A stretch of 64,000 nucleotides of DNA from contig NZ_SBHN01000011.1 in assembly GCF_006980715.1 (NCBI RefSeq), forward strand, positions 94,703-158,702, in the 5' to 3' direction. The notes beneath the pieces are model-generated. The model was given only the letters and a program-made list of their open reading frames with translations, searched no databases and was not told where the DNA came from. This DNA is from Telmatospirillum sp. J64-1 (GTDB lineage: Bacteria; Pseudomonadota; Alphaproteobacteria; Rhodospirillales; Magnetospirillaceae). The first letter of the stretch is position 1, and each line of letters starts with the position of its first letter. The translations under genes were made by a program, and so were the position numbers. This document shows, one piece after another, positions 9,374-16,760 of this stretch.

Positions 9374-11578
9374 TTGAGTGTCATATTGCTGGACCTGGCC
9401 CGTACGGCTTTGCTGGCTGCACTGACGCTGTGGTTGTGGCGTCTGGGACGGAGCGGCAGGCAAAGGCGCCCGACCGGTTTTCGCACCCTGACGGCGGGGC
9501 TGGCGCTGATCACGCTGGGCTCGTCGGCGGAACTGGCCGGGCCGTTGTCCAATGCTGCCCTGGCGCCGGCCATGTTGCTGGTATCCTGGATCGGCTGGCT
9601 GGGCGGGTTGATGCTTGGCGGCTGGGGGCTCGTCCGCTGGCTGGCCGCCTCGCGCCACCTGAACGAGGCCGAGCAGCGCCTTACCGCCGTGACCCAGTCC
9701 CTGCCGGGCGTGATCTACCGCCTGGAACGCGAGCCTGACGGCCGCGTGACCATTCCTTGGTTGGGCGGCGATGTCCGGGACATCCTGAACTGCGACGCGG
9801 CCGAGGCCATGGCCGACCCGAAGATCCTGTTCGACCGCATCCATCCCGACGACTTGAACATCCTGTTGGGCGTGGGCCATGACGGCCGGGCGCCATTGAG
9901 CGGGGAAATCCGCCTGTTGCGGGACCCCGCCGGCCGCAGGGATCAGCGCTGGCTGCGCTGTGTCGCCCGTCCCGGGCGGCAGCCCGGGGGGCAGATGGTA
10001 TGGGACGGCCTGCTGCTCGACATCACCGACCGCAAGGCCGCCAACGAGCGCGCGGCCCGCGCCGAGGCGCTGCTGCTCGACGCCTTGGAAAGCATGCCCC
10101 AGGGCTTTGCCGTCTATGGCCCGGACGACCGGCTGCTGCTGTGCAATGGCCAATATTGCGACCTGCACGGGACGGTGGGCGCTGCGGTGCGCCTGGGCGA
10201 TACTTTCGAGGAGATCCTGCGCCGTCAGGTGGCCAATGGCGGCTATCCCCTGGCCGTCGGGCGGGAAGAAGCCTTCATCTCCGAGCGCATGGCGGCTCAT
10301 GGCCGGACCAGCGAGGTGCTGGAACAGCAGCTTGCCGATGGACGCTGGCTGCGTCTTTCGGAACGCCGCACCGGTGACGGGGGCATCGTCGCCATCATCG
10401 CCGATGTGACCGAACAGAAGCGCCACGAGCGGGAACTGGCCGAGAGTTCTGCGCAATTGCGCAGCATCTTCGAACATATGTCCGACGGCATCACCATGTT
10501 CGACTGCGACCTGCGGCTGATGATCGCCAACAGCCATTTCCGCGACCTCTACGATCTCCCCGAGGAGATGGTGCTGTCGGGGCTGCATTTCGCCGATTTC
10601 ATCCGTTTCCTGGCCGAGCGTGGCGAATATGGCGTGTGTTCGGTGGAAGAGATGGTGGTGCAGCGCGTCGCTCTGGCGAGCAGCCGGCGTCCCTATGCCT
10701 TCGAACGGGTGCGCCCGAACGGTATGGTGCTGGAAATCCGCAGCAATCCCCTGCCCGGCGGGGGACTCGTCACCACCTATACCGATATTACCGAGCGCAA
10801 GCGCAATGAAGCGGCGCTGCGCGAGGCCAAGGAACAGGCCGAAAGCGCCACACGCGCCAAATCCGACTTCCTGGCCAATATGAGCCACGAACTGCGCACG
10901 CCGCTCAATGCCATCATCGGTTTTTCCGACATGGTGCGTTCCGAAGTCTTTGGCCCGGTGGGCGACGCCCGCTATCAGGACTACATGGACAACATCAACC
11001 AGTCGGGCCGCCATCTGCTGTCATTGATCAACGACATCCTGGACCTTTCCAAGGTCGAGGCTGGCAAGATGGAACTCGACGAGGACGTCCTGGAACTGGC
11101 GGATGCCGTGAGCGGCTGTGTCAGGATGCTGGCTGACCGGGCCCGCGAAAAAGGCTGCCTGTTGTCCGCGGAACTGGAAGAGGATCTGCCGCGTCTGCGG
11201 GGCGACCTGCGCCGCGTGCGCCAGATCCTGCTGAACCTGCTGTCCAATGCGGTCAAATTCACCCCCGAAGGGGGAAGGATCACCGTCACCGCCGGGCTGG
11301 CGGCGGAGGGCGGATTGGCGGTGACTGTCTCGGACACCGGATGCGGCATCGCCGCCGAGGACATTCCCCGCGTCCTGGAGGATTTCGGCCAGGCACGCAG
11401 CGACATTACCCGCGCCAGCGAAGGGACGGGCCTCGGTCTGCCGCTGGCCCGCCGCATGATGACCCTGCACGGGGGGCGCCTCGACCTGTCCAGCCGTCTG
11501 GGAGCCGGGACCACCGTTACCATCTGGTTCCCGCCGGAACGGGTGGTCCGGGCGGACGCCGAGGTGCTGACGAAATAG
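9374..11578 (+). CDS. membrane-anchored multi-PAS sensor histidine kinase
   Basis: A 734-aa histidine kinase. The N-terminus (about residues 3-85) holds two or three hydrophobic segments, then three PAS domains (roughly 95-215, 230-345, 355-475; the second begins ESMPQGFAVYGPDDRL and the third HMSDGITMFDCDLRL). The HisKA domain has the phospho-acceptor H505 in NMSHELRTPLNAIIGFSDM. The ATPase domain shows the N box (NLLSNAVKFTPEGG), G1 (DTGCGIAAED) and G2 (GTGLGLPLARRM). There is no receiver domain and no adjacent response regulator, so it is an orphan; the dimerisation region resembles PleC/DivJ-like alphaproteobacterial kinases. The start is TTG 9374 with no clear Shine-Dalgarno sequence, so the exact start is uncertain. 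Ligand unknown. Confidence 0.9.
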   Translation: MSVILLDLARTALLAALTLWLWRLGRSGRQRRPTGFRTLTAGLALITLGSSAELAGPLSNAALAPAMLLVSWIGWLGGLMLGGWGLVRWLAASRHLNEAEQRLTAVTQSLPGVIYRLEREPDGRVTIPWLGGDVRDILNCDAAEAMADPKILFDRIHPDDLNILLGVGHDGRAPLSGEIRLLRDPAGRRDQRWLRCVARPGRQPGGQMVWDGLLLDITDRKAANERAARAEALLLDALESMPQGFAVYGPDDRLLLCNGQYCDLHGTVGAAVRLGDTFEEILRRQVANGGYPLAVGREEAFISERMAAHGRTSEVLEQQLADGRWLRLSERRTGDGGIVAIIADVTEQKRHERELAESSAQLRSIFEHMSDGITMFDCDLRLMIANSHFRDLYDLPEEMVLSGLHFADFIRFLAERGEYGVCSVEEMVVQRVALASSRRPYAFERVRPNGMVLEIRSNPLPGGGLVTTYTDITERKRNEAALREAKEQAESATRAKSDFLANMSHELRTPLNAIIGFSDMVRSEVFGPVGDARYQDYMDNINQSGRHLLSLINDILDLSKVEAGKMELDEDVLELADAVSGCVRMLADRAREKGCLLSAELEEDLPRLRGDLRRVRQILLNLLSNAVKFTPEGGRITVTAGLAAEGGLAVTVSDTGCGIAAEDIPRVLEDFGQARSDITRASEGTGLGLPLARRMMTLHGGRLDLSSRLGAGTTVTIWFPPERVVRADAEVLTK

Positions 11579-11608
11579 GGAAGGGTCTCTTCGAACCGTC
11601 AGATATTT

Positions 11609-11634
11609 AAGGAGCGGGCAGGGGCCCGCTCCTT
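11609..11634. terminator. bidirectional hairpin between convergent genes
   Basis: Perfect 11-bp stem AAGGAGCGGGC (11609-11619) / GCCCGCTCCTT (11624-11634) with loop AGGG, located between the ends of the sensor kinase (+) and the DUF4168 gene (-). There is no U-tract on either strand, so its efficiency as a terminator is doubtful. Confidence 0.5.
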
Positions 11635-11648
11635 GGCGGTCGAAAGCA

Positions 11649-12089
11649 TCACTGCGCGCCGGGGACCGTGCTCTGCTCGCTGCCTTCGGCTGCGGGAGCC
11701 TGCGACAGCTCCACGATGCGCTGATGCAGTTCCGGATTGTGCAGGGCATCGACCAGGATGTTGTTGTACTGGTCGACCGTTAGCCCGCGATCCTCGATCA
11801 CCTGGGTCAGCTGCTGGTTGGCTTCGTTGCGGACCTGTTCGGCCTGTTCCGGAGTCTCGGCGCCTTCGAGCTGGGGCTCGTACTGCTCGATGACCTCATA
11901 GACTTCCTGGGCGGCGGCGGCGAACTGTTCCAGCGTGGCGTCGTCATACTGGGCCTGCGGCTGGATCTGCTCTTCAGGGCCGGGAGCGGGGGCGGCTTCG
12001 GGCGTGGCTTCCTGGGCCAGGGCCGGAAGCGGGGAAAGCACGGCGGCGATGGCAGCCGCGCCGATCATATTGCGGATCGTGGGAAACAT
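11649..12089 (-). CDS. secreted DUF4168-family protein
   Basis: A 146-aa protein with a signal peptide (hydrophobic AAAIAAVLSPLPALA, cleavage expected just before Q26), a proline/alanine/glutamate-rich linker, and a helical DUF4168-like region (about 48-125) containing YDDATLEQFAAAAQEVYEV and EANQQLTQVIEDRGL. The family has no assigned function; the protein is predicted to be periplasmic. ATG 12089 is preceded by AGGAGAG. A near-consensus EcfG-type promoter lies upstream on the same strand (12153-12178), which would fit a general-stress role, but that is inference. It lies convergent to the sensor kinase and downstream of thiE. Confidence 0.8.
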   Translation of the reverse strand: MFPTIRNMIGAAAIAAVLSPLPALAQEATPEAAPAPGPEEQIQPQAQYDDATLEQFAAAAQEVYEVIEQYEPQLEGAETPEQAEQVRNEANQQLTQVIEDRGLTVDQYNNILVDALHNPELHQRIVELSQAPAAEGSEQSTVPGAQ

Positions 12090-12152
12090 CTGCTCTCCTA
12101 TCGTCGGTTGCGGCCCTGTGACGGCGGGCCTGCGATGCGGGTTTGGGAGAGA

Positions 12153-12178
12153 GACGCCGGGCGAGGGGGAAAAGTTCC
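12153..12178 (-). promoter_or_regulatory. possible EcfG-type promoter for the DUF4168 gene
   Basis: On the minus strand GGAAC (12178-12174) is followed after 17 bases by CGTC (12156-12153). The EcfG consensus is GGAAC-N16/17-CGTT, so one -10 base differs and spacing is one longer than the other two sites in this window. It lies about 65 bases before the ATG. Confidence 0.35.
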
Positions 12179-12190
12179 ATGCACTGCACG

Positions 12191-12214
12191 GGAGGGCCGG
12201 GAAACAGGCCCTCC
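12191..12214 (-). terminator. hairpin downstream of thiE
   Basis: GGAGGGCC (12191-12198) pairs with GGCCCTCC (12207-12214) around an 8-base loop, just after the thiE stop on the minus strand. No U-tract is seen; it is a weak terminator or RNA-stability hairpin. Confidence 0.4.
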
Positions 12215-12224
12215 GGCAGGGCGG

Positions 12225-12869
12225 TCAGGCTCCCACGATGACCCGGTTGAAGGCGCGCACGGCCTCGGCGGGGCCTTGCGGATGCTGCCAGACGCCGTTG
12301 CAGACGGCGAGGAAGTCGGCTCCGGCCTCGACCAGCGGGCGGCAATTGTCCACGGTGATGCCGCCGATAGCCACGCAAGGCACGGTCATCATCTCGGCCC
12401 ACCAGGCCAGAAGCTCGGTCTCGGCCTTGGTCTTGGCCTCCTTGGTCGTGGTGGGGAAGAAGGCGCCGAAGGCCACGTAATCAGCCCCGGCCTCACCGGC
12501 TTCCATCGCCAGATGGCGCGAATCGTGGCAGGTCACGCCGACGATCGCATCCGCTCCGACGATGCGCCGCGCCTCGCGATAGGGGGTATCGTCCTGGCCC
12601 ACATGCACTCCGTCGCAGCCCGATTGGGCAGCAAGGTCGGGGCGGTCGTTGAGGATGAAGGCCACCTCGCGTTCCTGGGCGATGGGGCGCAGGATGTCGA
12701 TGGCGCGCAGCACCAGATCATCGGGCGCGTCCTTCAGGCGCAGCTGCACGCAGGCCACGTCGCAGGCATCCAGGGCGGCCTTGAGGTCGTTCGCGAAGGC
12801 CGCTGCGTCCAAGCGTGGCGGCGTCACGAGATAGAGTCGACAATCGCTTATTTTACTGTTTCCCTGCAA
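12225..12869 (-). CDS. thiE: thiamine-phosphate synthase
   Basis: Joins HMP-PP and thiazole phosphate to give thiamine phosphate; a TIM-barrel enzyme, about 214 aa. Motifs in order: [11 protein letters not shown] at the N-terminus, [43 protein letters not shown] (phosphate binding) and VPCVAIGGI. The open frame extends upstream into fba in another frame, so the true start must lie near the end of fba. TTG at 12869 (giving [13 protein letters not shown]) is the only plausible start codon close to the conserved N-terminus and overlaps the fba stop by 17 bases. Coupling to fba is likely. The other thiamine gene here, thiD, is about 21 kb away. Confidence 0.85.
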   Translation of the reverse strand: MQGNSKISDCRLYLVTPPRLDAAAFANDLKAALDACDVACVQLRLKDAPDDLVLRAIDILRPIAQEREVAFILNDRPDLAAQSGCDGVHVGQDDTPYREARRIVGADAIVGVTCHDSRHLAMEAGEAGADYVAFGAFFPTTTKEAKTKAETELLAWWAEMMTVPCVAIGGITVDNCRPLVEAGADFLAVCNGVWQHPQGPAEAVRAFNRVIVGA

Positions 12870-13782
12870 GAATCTGAATGATCGTGTCGAGCAGCTGCAA
12901 CGCCTCCTCGCGCGGGCGCTGGAAGGTGTTGCGGCCGATGATCGACCCGTTGCCCCCGCCGTCGCGGATGGCGCGGGTATCGACGTAGACCGCGTTCGGG
13001 TCTTTCGATGCCCCGCCCGAGAATACCACGATCCGCCTGCCGTTGAAGCATGTCTGCATGATATGCGCAACACGTTGCGTCAAGGTGCCGGTCTCGATCT
13101 TCTGCTGCTCGTAGACCTTGCGCGCCTCGTCCTGCTCCAAATGGTCGGTGGGCAGCTTGACCTTGATGATATGGGCGCCCATCAGCGCGGCCATATGCGC
13201 ACCATAGGCGTCGATGTCGAGGGCCGTTTCCCCTTCTTTCGACAGGCTGCCGCCGCGCGGATAGGACCATACCACCACCGCCAGGCCATAGGCCTTAGCC
13301 TCGGCGGTCAGTTCGCGCAGGTCCTCGTACATCGCATAGGCGTTGTCCGAGCCGGGATAGATGGTGTAGCCGATGGCGCCGCAGCCCAGCCGCAGCGCAT
13401 CCTGCACCGTGGCGGTGATGGCCTGGGTGGCGCCCTGCTTGTCGCGGGCCAGGCTGTTGGCGCTGTTGACCTTCAGGATCAGGGGAATGGAACCGGCGAA
13501 GGTATCCGCCCCGGCCTCGATCATGCCCAGCGGCGCGGCATAGGCGTTGAGACCGGCATCGATGGCCAACTGGAAATGGTAATGGGGATCATAGGCCGGA
13601 GGATTGGGCGCGAAGCTGCGCGCCGGGCCGTGCTCGAAGCCCTGGTCCACCGGCAGAATGACCATCCTTCCGGTACCGCCCAGGCGGCCATGCATCAGCA
13701 TCCGCGCCAGATTGGCCTTGGTGCCGGGATTGTCGCTTTCGTAGAAGGACAGGATCTTCTTGACGCGCTGGCTTACCTTCAT
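12853..13782 (-). CDS. fbaB: class I fructose-bisphosphate aldolase (DhnA/FbaB type)
   Basis: Cleaves or forms fructose-1,6-bisphosphate through a Schiff base, with no metal needed. Length 309 aa, matching the DhnA subfamily. Seen: [17 protein letters not shown] near the N-terminus, [22 protein letters not shown], and the HIIKVKLP strand with candidate Schiff-base lysines K207 and K209. [10 protein letters not shown] and [15 protein letters not shown] form the phosphate site at the C-terminus. It starts at ATG 13782 after an upstream gene 84 bases away and overlaps thiE at its 3' end. It serves glycolysis and gluconeogenesis; gap, pgk and tkt are not adjacent here. Confidence 0.92.
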   Translation of the reverse strand: MKVSQRVKKILSFYESDNPGTKANLARMLMHGRLGGTGRMVILPVDQGFEHGPARSFAPNPPAYDPHYHFQLAIDAGLNAYAAPLGMIEAGADTFAGSIPLILKVNSANSLARDKQGATQAITATVQDALRLGCGAIGYTIYPGSDNAYAMYEDLRELTAEAKAYGLAVVVWSYPRGGSLSKEGETALDIDAYGAHMAALMGAHIIKVKLPTDHLEQDEARKVYEQQKIETGTLTQRVAHIMQTCFNGRRIVVFSGGASKDPNAVYVDTRAIRDGGGNGSIIGRNTFQRPREEALQLLDTIIQILAGKQ

Positions 13783-13866
13783 CTTCCGCTCCCGAGGTTA
13801 TTGGTCCGAAAGGACGGCAATTTCCAGATGCAGGCCGCGGCGCCGCAATTCAATAAGCGAAAGCGG

Positions 13867-14286
13867 TCAGAATCTCCCTTCCGGGGCCAGCCACAGCAGG
13901 CAGGCGCGCAGCGGGTCGCTCTCTCCCAGAAGATCCAGCGCCGGTTCCTCGGCATCGTCCAGCCGGGCTCCGCATTGGGCGGCGATGTCCGCGATGCGGG
14001 TCCGCATCGCGGGCGCGGCGTCCAGGCGCAGGGTCTTGCAGCCGCGCCGCAAGGCGGCCAGCGCCATGCCGGGCAGGGGGCCGCAATCCAGGACGTCGGA
14101 GATTTTCGCCCGGGGCTGTGCGGCACGGGCTTCGGCGATTACATGAAGCCACCATGCCGGCCCGCCATTGGCGGCGGCGGCGGGCGCGCTTTGCAGCACC
14201 ACCGCGACGTCATGGGCGACGGCGGCTGCGGCGGCGGCCTGGGCATGGGACAGGGAGTGGACGATCACGCGACGGGGTTGGCTCAT
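13867..14286 (-). CDS. unrecognised 139-aa protein upstream of fbaB
   Basis: I do not recognise a named family. The sequence begins MSQPRRVIVHSLSHAQAAA, has an alanine-rich first half (VAHDVAVVLQSAP), a central DVLDCGPLPGMALAALRRG and a C-terminal part rich in leucine and acidic residues. The strand-helix alternation, with a short glycine-rich turn (CGPLPGMALAA), looks like a small alpha/beta fold. There is no signal peptide or membrane segment. It probably precedes fbaB in one transcript (84-base gap). It is transcribed divergently from the DUF4164-zapA promoter, whose -35 lies 50 bases from its start. Codon use matches neighbouring genes, so it is likely a real gene. Confidence 0.6.
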   Translation of the reverse strand: MSQPRRVIVHSLSHAQAAAAAAVAHDVAVVLQSAPAAAANGGPAWWLHVIAEARAAQPRAKISDVLDCGPLPGMALAALRRGCKTLRLDAAPAMRTRIADIAAQCGARLDDAEEPALDLLGESDPLRACLLWLAPEGRF

Positions 14287-14336
14287 GACGCTAGTGGAGC
14301 AGCCTGAAGGAAGGCTGTAAAGTCCCCCGGCTTTGA

Positions 14337-14365
14337 TTGACGCCTCAGCGCCGCCCGCCTATTCT
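14337..14365 (+). promoter_or_regulatory. housekeeping promoter for DUF4164-zapA
   Basis: -35 TTGACG (14337-14342) and -10 TATTCT (14360-14365) are separated by exactly 17 bases. The predicted transcription start near 14372 leaves a leader of about 20 bases before ATG 14393, which also supports choosing that start over the longer open frame. Confidence 0.75.
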
Positions 14366-14392
14366 TCGGCCTTGTCTTCGAGAAAGAAAGCG

Positions 14393-14629
14393 ATGAATTC
14401 CCCCCATCTGGACCTTCCACGCACACGCACCGCCTTGGCCCGCCTCGAAGCGGCCTTGGGGCGTCTTGAGGCGGCTTCCATCCAGGCCGGCAAGGTCGAG
14501 GACGGGCTGGTCGCCGAATTGGCGCAGGCGCGCGAGCAATATGCCGCGCTCCAGGAATTGACCGAGACGGTTTCCGACCGTCTGGATGCTGCCATCGATC
14601 AGCTTCAGACCGTTCTGGAGGAGGAATGA
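14393..14629 (+). CDS. DUF4164-like coiled-coil protein preceding zapA
   Basis: A 78-aa, almost wholly helical protein beginning MNSPHLDLPRTRTALARLEAALGRL when split over its first heptads; leucine/alanine heptads continue through TETVSDRLDAAIDQLQTVLEEE. It matches the short coiled-coil proteins (DUF4164 type) found immediately before zapA in alphaproteobacteria. Function is not established; a ZapB-like role in the division-ring network is a guess from position and structure. The longer frame from 14333 would start upstream of the mapped -10 box, so ATG 14393 is preferred. The stop is 1 base before zapA. Confidence 0.7.
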   Translation: MNSPHLDLPRTRTALARLEAALGRLEAASIQAGKVEDGLVAELAQAREQYAALQELTETVSDRLDAAIDQLQTVLEEE

Positions 14630-14630
14630 C

Positions 14631-14951
14631 ATGGCGGCTCTGACCATTTCCATCGCCGGGCGCGATTATGTGGTCGCTTGCCCGGACGGACAGGAGGACC
14701 ATGTCCGCGAATTGTCGCGCGAAGTGGACGAACGCGCCCAGAAGCTGACCCAGCAGGTCGGCCCGACCGCCGATACCCGCCTGCTGGTCATGGTGGCCTT
14801 GCTGATGGCCGACGAAATGCGGGAAATCCAGAAGAATGCCAGCGGCGGCCTGACCGAGCGCCTGGGCGAACTGGACGAATCCTTCGCCTCCGGCATCGAT
14901 GCCCTGGCCGGACGCATCGACGCCATTGCACAGGCGCTTCAGAAGTCCTAG
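14631..14951 (+). CDS. zapA: cell division protein ZapA
   Basis: Promotes FtsZ filament bundling at the division site. Length 106 aa. The N-terminal part (TISIAGRDYVVACPDGQEDH, residues 4-23) is the ZapA beta-hairpin signature for FtsZ binding; the C-terminal half is a long coiled coil (RLGELDESFASGIDALAGR). ATG 14631 is preceded by GGAGGAGGAATG, which also contains the stop of the DUF4164 gene, so the two are coupled. The 6S RNA gene and fau follow, the order conserved across proteobacteria. Confidence 0.9.
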   Translation: MAALTISIAGRDYVVACPDGQEDHVRELSREVDERAQKLTQQVGPTADTRLLVMVALLMADEMREIQKNASGGLTERLGELDESFASGIDALAGRIDAIAQALQKS

Positions 14952-14961
14952 ATTTGTCTTC

Positions 14962-15130
14962 GGGCGGTCCTGCTGTGCGGTTCGTCAGGCTGCTTTAATG
15001 TCCCGGGGCCAATGTACATCCTCTGGGAGCTGTCCCTGCCGGGATCGTGGTCTCGGTATATGGCGCCCACCTGCTTACGCAGGTTCCGGAGGACAAAGCA
15101 CCATGCCAACGGCCGTGGCGGCGCCGCCCA
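14962..15130 (+). ncRNA. ssrS: 6S RNA (ends approximate)
   Basis: The 216-base gap between zapA and fau is the conserved place for 6S RNA, which binds RNA polymerase holoenzyme and represses housekeeping promoters in stationary phase. The 3' half carries a CACCTG-cTTAC-GCAGGTT hairpin region resembling known alphaproteobacterial 6S RNAs. CCTCTGG (15020-15026) can pair with CCGGAGG (15086-15092), and GGCC (15007-15010) with GGCC (15111-15114). GGGCGG near 14962-14967 pairs with CCGCCC near 15124-15129, which sets the estimated ends (about 169 nt, a normal size). Boundaries are inferred from pairing only. Confidence 0.75.
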
Positions 15131-15167
15131 CCTTCTTTTCCTCCCGCCGGATCATCGCCGACGGCCC

Positions 15168-15773
15168 ATGAACGATATCTCCCAGATCAAGCAGGCCTTG
15201 CGGGCCGAGGCCGTGGCGCGTCGGCGCGCGGCGCATCTGGCAGGCCAAGGGCAGGGCGGGCTGCGGCTGCGGGATGTCTTCACGAAGCATGATTCCCTTG
15301 CCGCCCTGGTGCCGCCCGGCCTTTCCGTTGCCGCCTATTGGCCCATGGGCGACGAGATCGATCCCCGTCCGCTGATGGAATGGCTGCATGGGCGCGGCTG
15401 CGTCGTGGCGCTGCCGGTGGTCGAGGCGCGGGGGCAGCCCCTGGAATTCCGACTATGGCGGCCGGGCGACCTGCTGGAAGCGGGCAATCACGGCACGCAG
15501 CATCCCTCGGGGGCCATGCCTTCGGTCACGCCGTCCCTGCTGCTGGTGCCCCTGCTGGCCTTCGACCGCCAGGGTTGGCGGCTGGGCTATGGCGGCGGTT
15601 ATTACGACCGCACCATCGCCGCCTTGCGGGACAGGGATGTCCCGCTCAGGACCGTCGGAATCGCCTATGCGGCGCAGGAGGTGGAGGCGGTGCCCGTCGA
15701 TGGCTACGACCAGCGGCTGGATGCGGTGGTGACGGACGAAACGGTGATATTGACGACAGGAATTGGTGGATGA
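15168..15773 (+). CDS. fau: 5-formyltetrahydrofolate cyclo-ligase
   Basis: Converts 5-formyl-THF to 5,10-methenyl-THF with ATP; 201 aa, normal for the YgfA/MTHFS family. Seen: KQALRAEAVARRRA at the N-terminus, VAAYWPMGDEIDPRPL, the substrate-binding VVALPVVE, and the ATP/phosphate loop LLVPLLAFDRQGWRLGYGGG followed by YYDRT. The start at ATG 15168 was chosen because the longer open frame runs back through the 6S RNA. It ends in an ATGA overlap with ymdB. The zapA-6S-fau order is ancient and links stationary-phase control to folate metabolism. Confidence 0.93.
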   Translation: MNDISQIKQALRAEAVARRRAAHLAGQGQGGLRLRDVFTKHDSLAALVPPGLSVAAYWPMGDEIDPRPLMEWLHGRGCVVALPVVEARGQPLEFRLWRPGDLLEAGNHGTQHPSGAMPSVTPSLLLVPLLAFDRQGWRLGYGGGYYDRTIAALRDRDVPLRTVGIAYAAQEVEAVPVDGYDQRLDAVVTDETVILTTGIGG

Positions 15774-16585
15774 GGATTCTGTATCTTGGCGATGTGGTCG
15801 GGCGCAGCGGGCGCGACGCGGTGATTGCCGCTTTGCCGGGCCTGCGCGAGCGGCTGAAGCTCGATTTCGTCATCGTCAACGGCGAGAATTCCGCCCATGG
15901 CTTCGGCATCACCGCGCGCATCTGCGAGGACTTCTTTGAAGCCGGAGTGGATGTGCTGACCACGGGCAACCATGCCTGGGACCAGCGCGAGATCCTGTCC
16001 TATATCGACAGCGAGCCGCGCCTGCTGCGCCCGGCCAATTATCCCCCCGGCACGCCGGGCCGGGGTTCCGGCATCTATGCCGCCCCGCGCGGCAAGAAGG
16101 TCATGGTCGTGCAGGTCATGGGACGGCTGTTCATGGATGCGCTGGACGATCCTTTCCAGGCCATCGAGGCGGAATTTGCTCGCCAGCGCCTGGGCGCGAC
16201 GGTGGATGCCCTGATCGTCGACATCCATGGCGAGGCCACCAGCGAAAAGATGTCCATGGGGCATTTCTGCGACGGCCGCGCCTCGCTGGTGGTGGGCACC
16301 CATTCCCATATTCCGACGGCCGATGCCCAGGTCCTGCCCAATGGCACCGCCTATCAGACCGATGCCGGCATGTGCGGCGATTACGATTCGGTGATCGGCA
16401 TGCGCAAGGAACCGGCCATCGCCCGCTTCGTCCGCAAGGTCCCCGGCGAACGCCTCAGCCCCGCCGAAGGCGAAGCGACCATCTGCGGCATCTTCGTCGA
16501 GACCGACAATACGACCGGCCTTGCCAAACGTGCCGAGCCGGTGCGCCTGGGCGGACGCCTGCACGAATATCTGCCGGACGTGTAG
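15770..16585 (+). CDS. ymdB: YmdB-type metallophosphoesterase (TIGR00282 family)
   Basis: Binuclear-metal phosphodiesterase; Bacillus YmdB hydrolyses cyclic nucleotides. Length 271 aa. Metal-binding motifs in order: GDVVGRSGR (residues 6-14), NGENSAHGFG, TTGNHAWD, DIHGEATSEK and GTHSHIPTAD, then TDAGMCGDYDSVIGM. No membrane segment. Start ATG 15770 overlaps the fau stop, so it is coupled to fau. A physiological substrate in alphaproteobacteria is not established. A small inverted repeat and a strong terminator follow. Confidence 0.92.
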   Translation: MRILYLGDVVGRSGRDAVIAALPGLRERLKLDFVIVNGENSAHGFGITARICEDFFEAGVDVLTTGNHAWDQREILSYIDSEPRLLRPANYPPGTPGRGSGIYAAPRGKKVMVVQVMGRLFMDALDDPFQAIEAEFARQRLGATVDALIVDIHGEATSEKMSMGHFCDGRASLVVGTHSHIPTADAQVLPNGTAYQTDAGMCGDYDSVIGMRKEPAIARFVRKVPGERLSPAEGEATICGIFVETDNTTGLAKRAEPVRLGGRLHEYLPDV

Positions 16586-16600
16586 GGCAGGGAGAGTCCC

Positions 16601-16669
16601 CTTGGTGTCTTTGTGTCTTGGTGGCCTCCTGCGGTATGAAGAAATCACCAAGGAACCAAGGACACCAAG
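16601..16669. repeat. imperfect inverted repeat with CTTGGTGTC-type arms
   Basis: Left arm 16601-16624 (CTTGGTGTCTTTGTGTCTTG then GTGG) is closely matched by the reverse complement of the right arm 16645-16669 (TCACCAAGGAACCAAGGACA then CCAAG), with a 20-base spacer. Within each arm there are also internal near-repeats of CTTGGTG. Similar short palindromic elements are scattered in many bacterial genomes; only this copy was noticed here. Confidence 0.6.
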
Positions 16670-16720
16670 ACGCCGTTTCGAGGCTCCGGCCCGCATTTCT
16701 TTAGGGGCAGCGTCTTGAAG

Positions 16721-16757
16721 AACCCTGCGGGCTCCCGAGGAGAGCCCGCAGGGTTTT
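16721..16757. terminator. strong terminator between ymdB and the chemoreceptor gene
   Basis: Perfect 14-bp stem AACCCTGCGGGCTC (16721-16734) / GAGCCCGCAGGGTT (16742-16755), 7-base loop, followed on the plus strand by TTTTCGTTT. It lies between convergent genes and probably serves both, most efficiently ymdB. Confidence 0.85.
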
Positions 16758-16760
16758 CGT

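Noticed and set aside
14333..14392. N-terminal 20 residues of the longer DUF4164 frame
   Set aside because: They overlap the -35/-10 promoter elements, so they would lie upstream of the transcription start.
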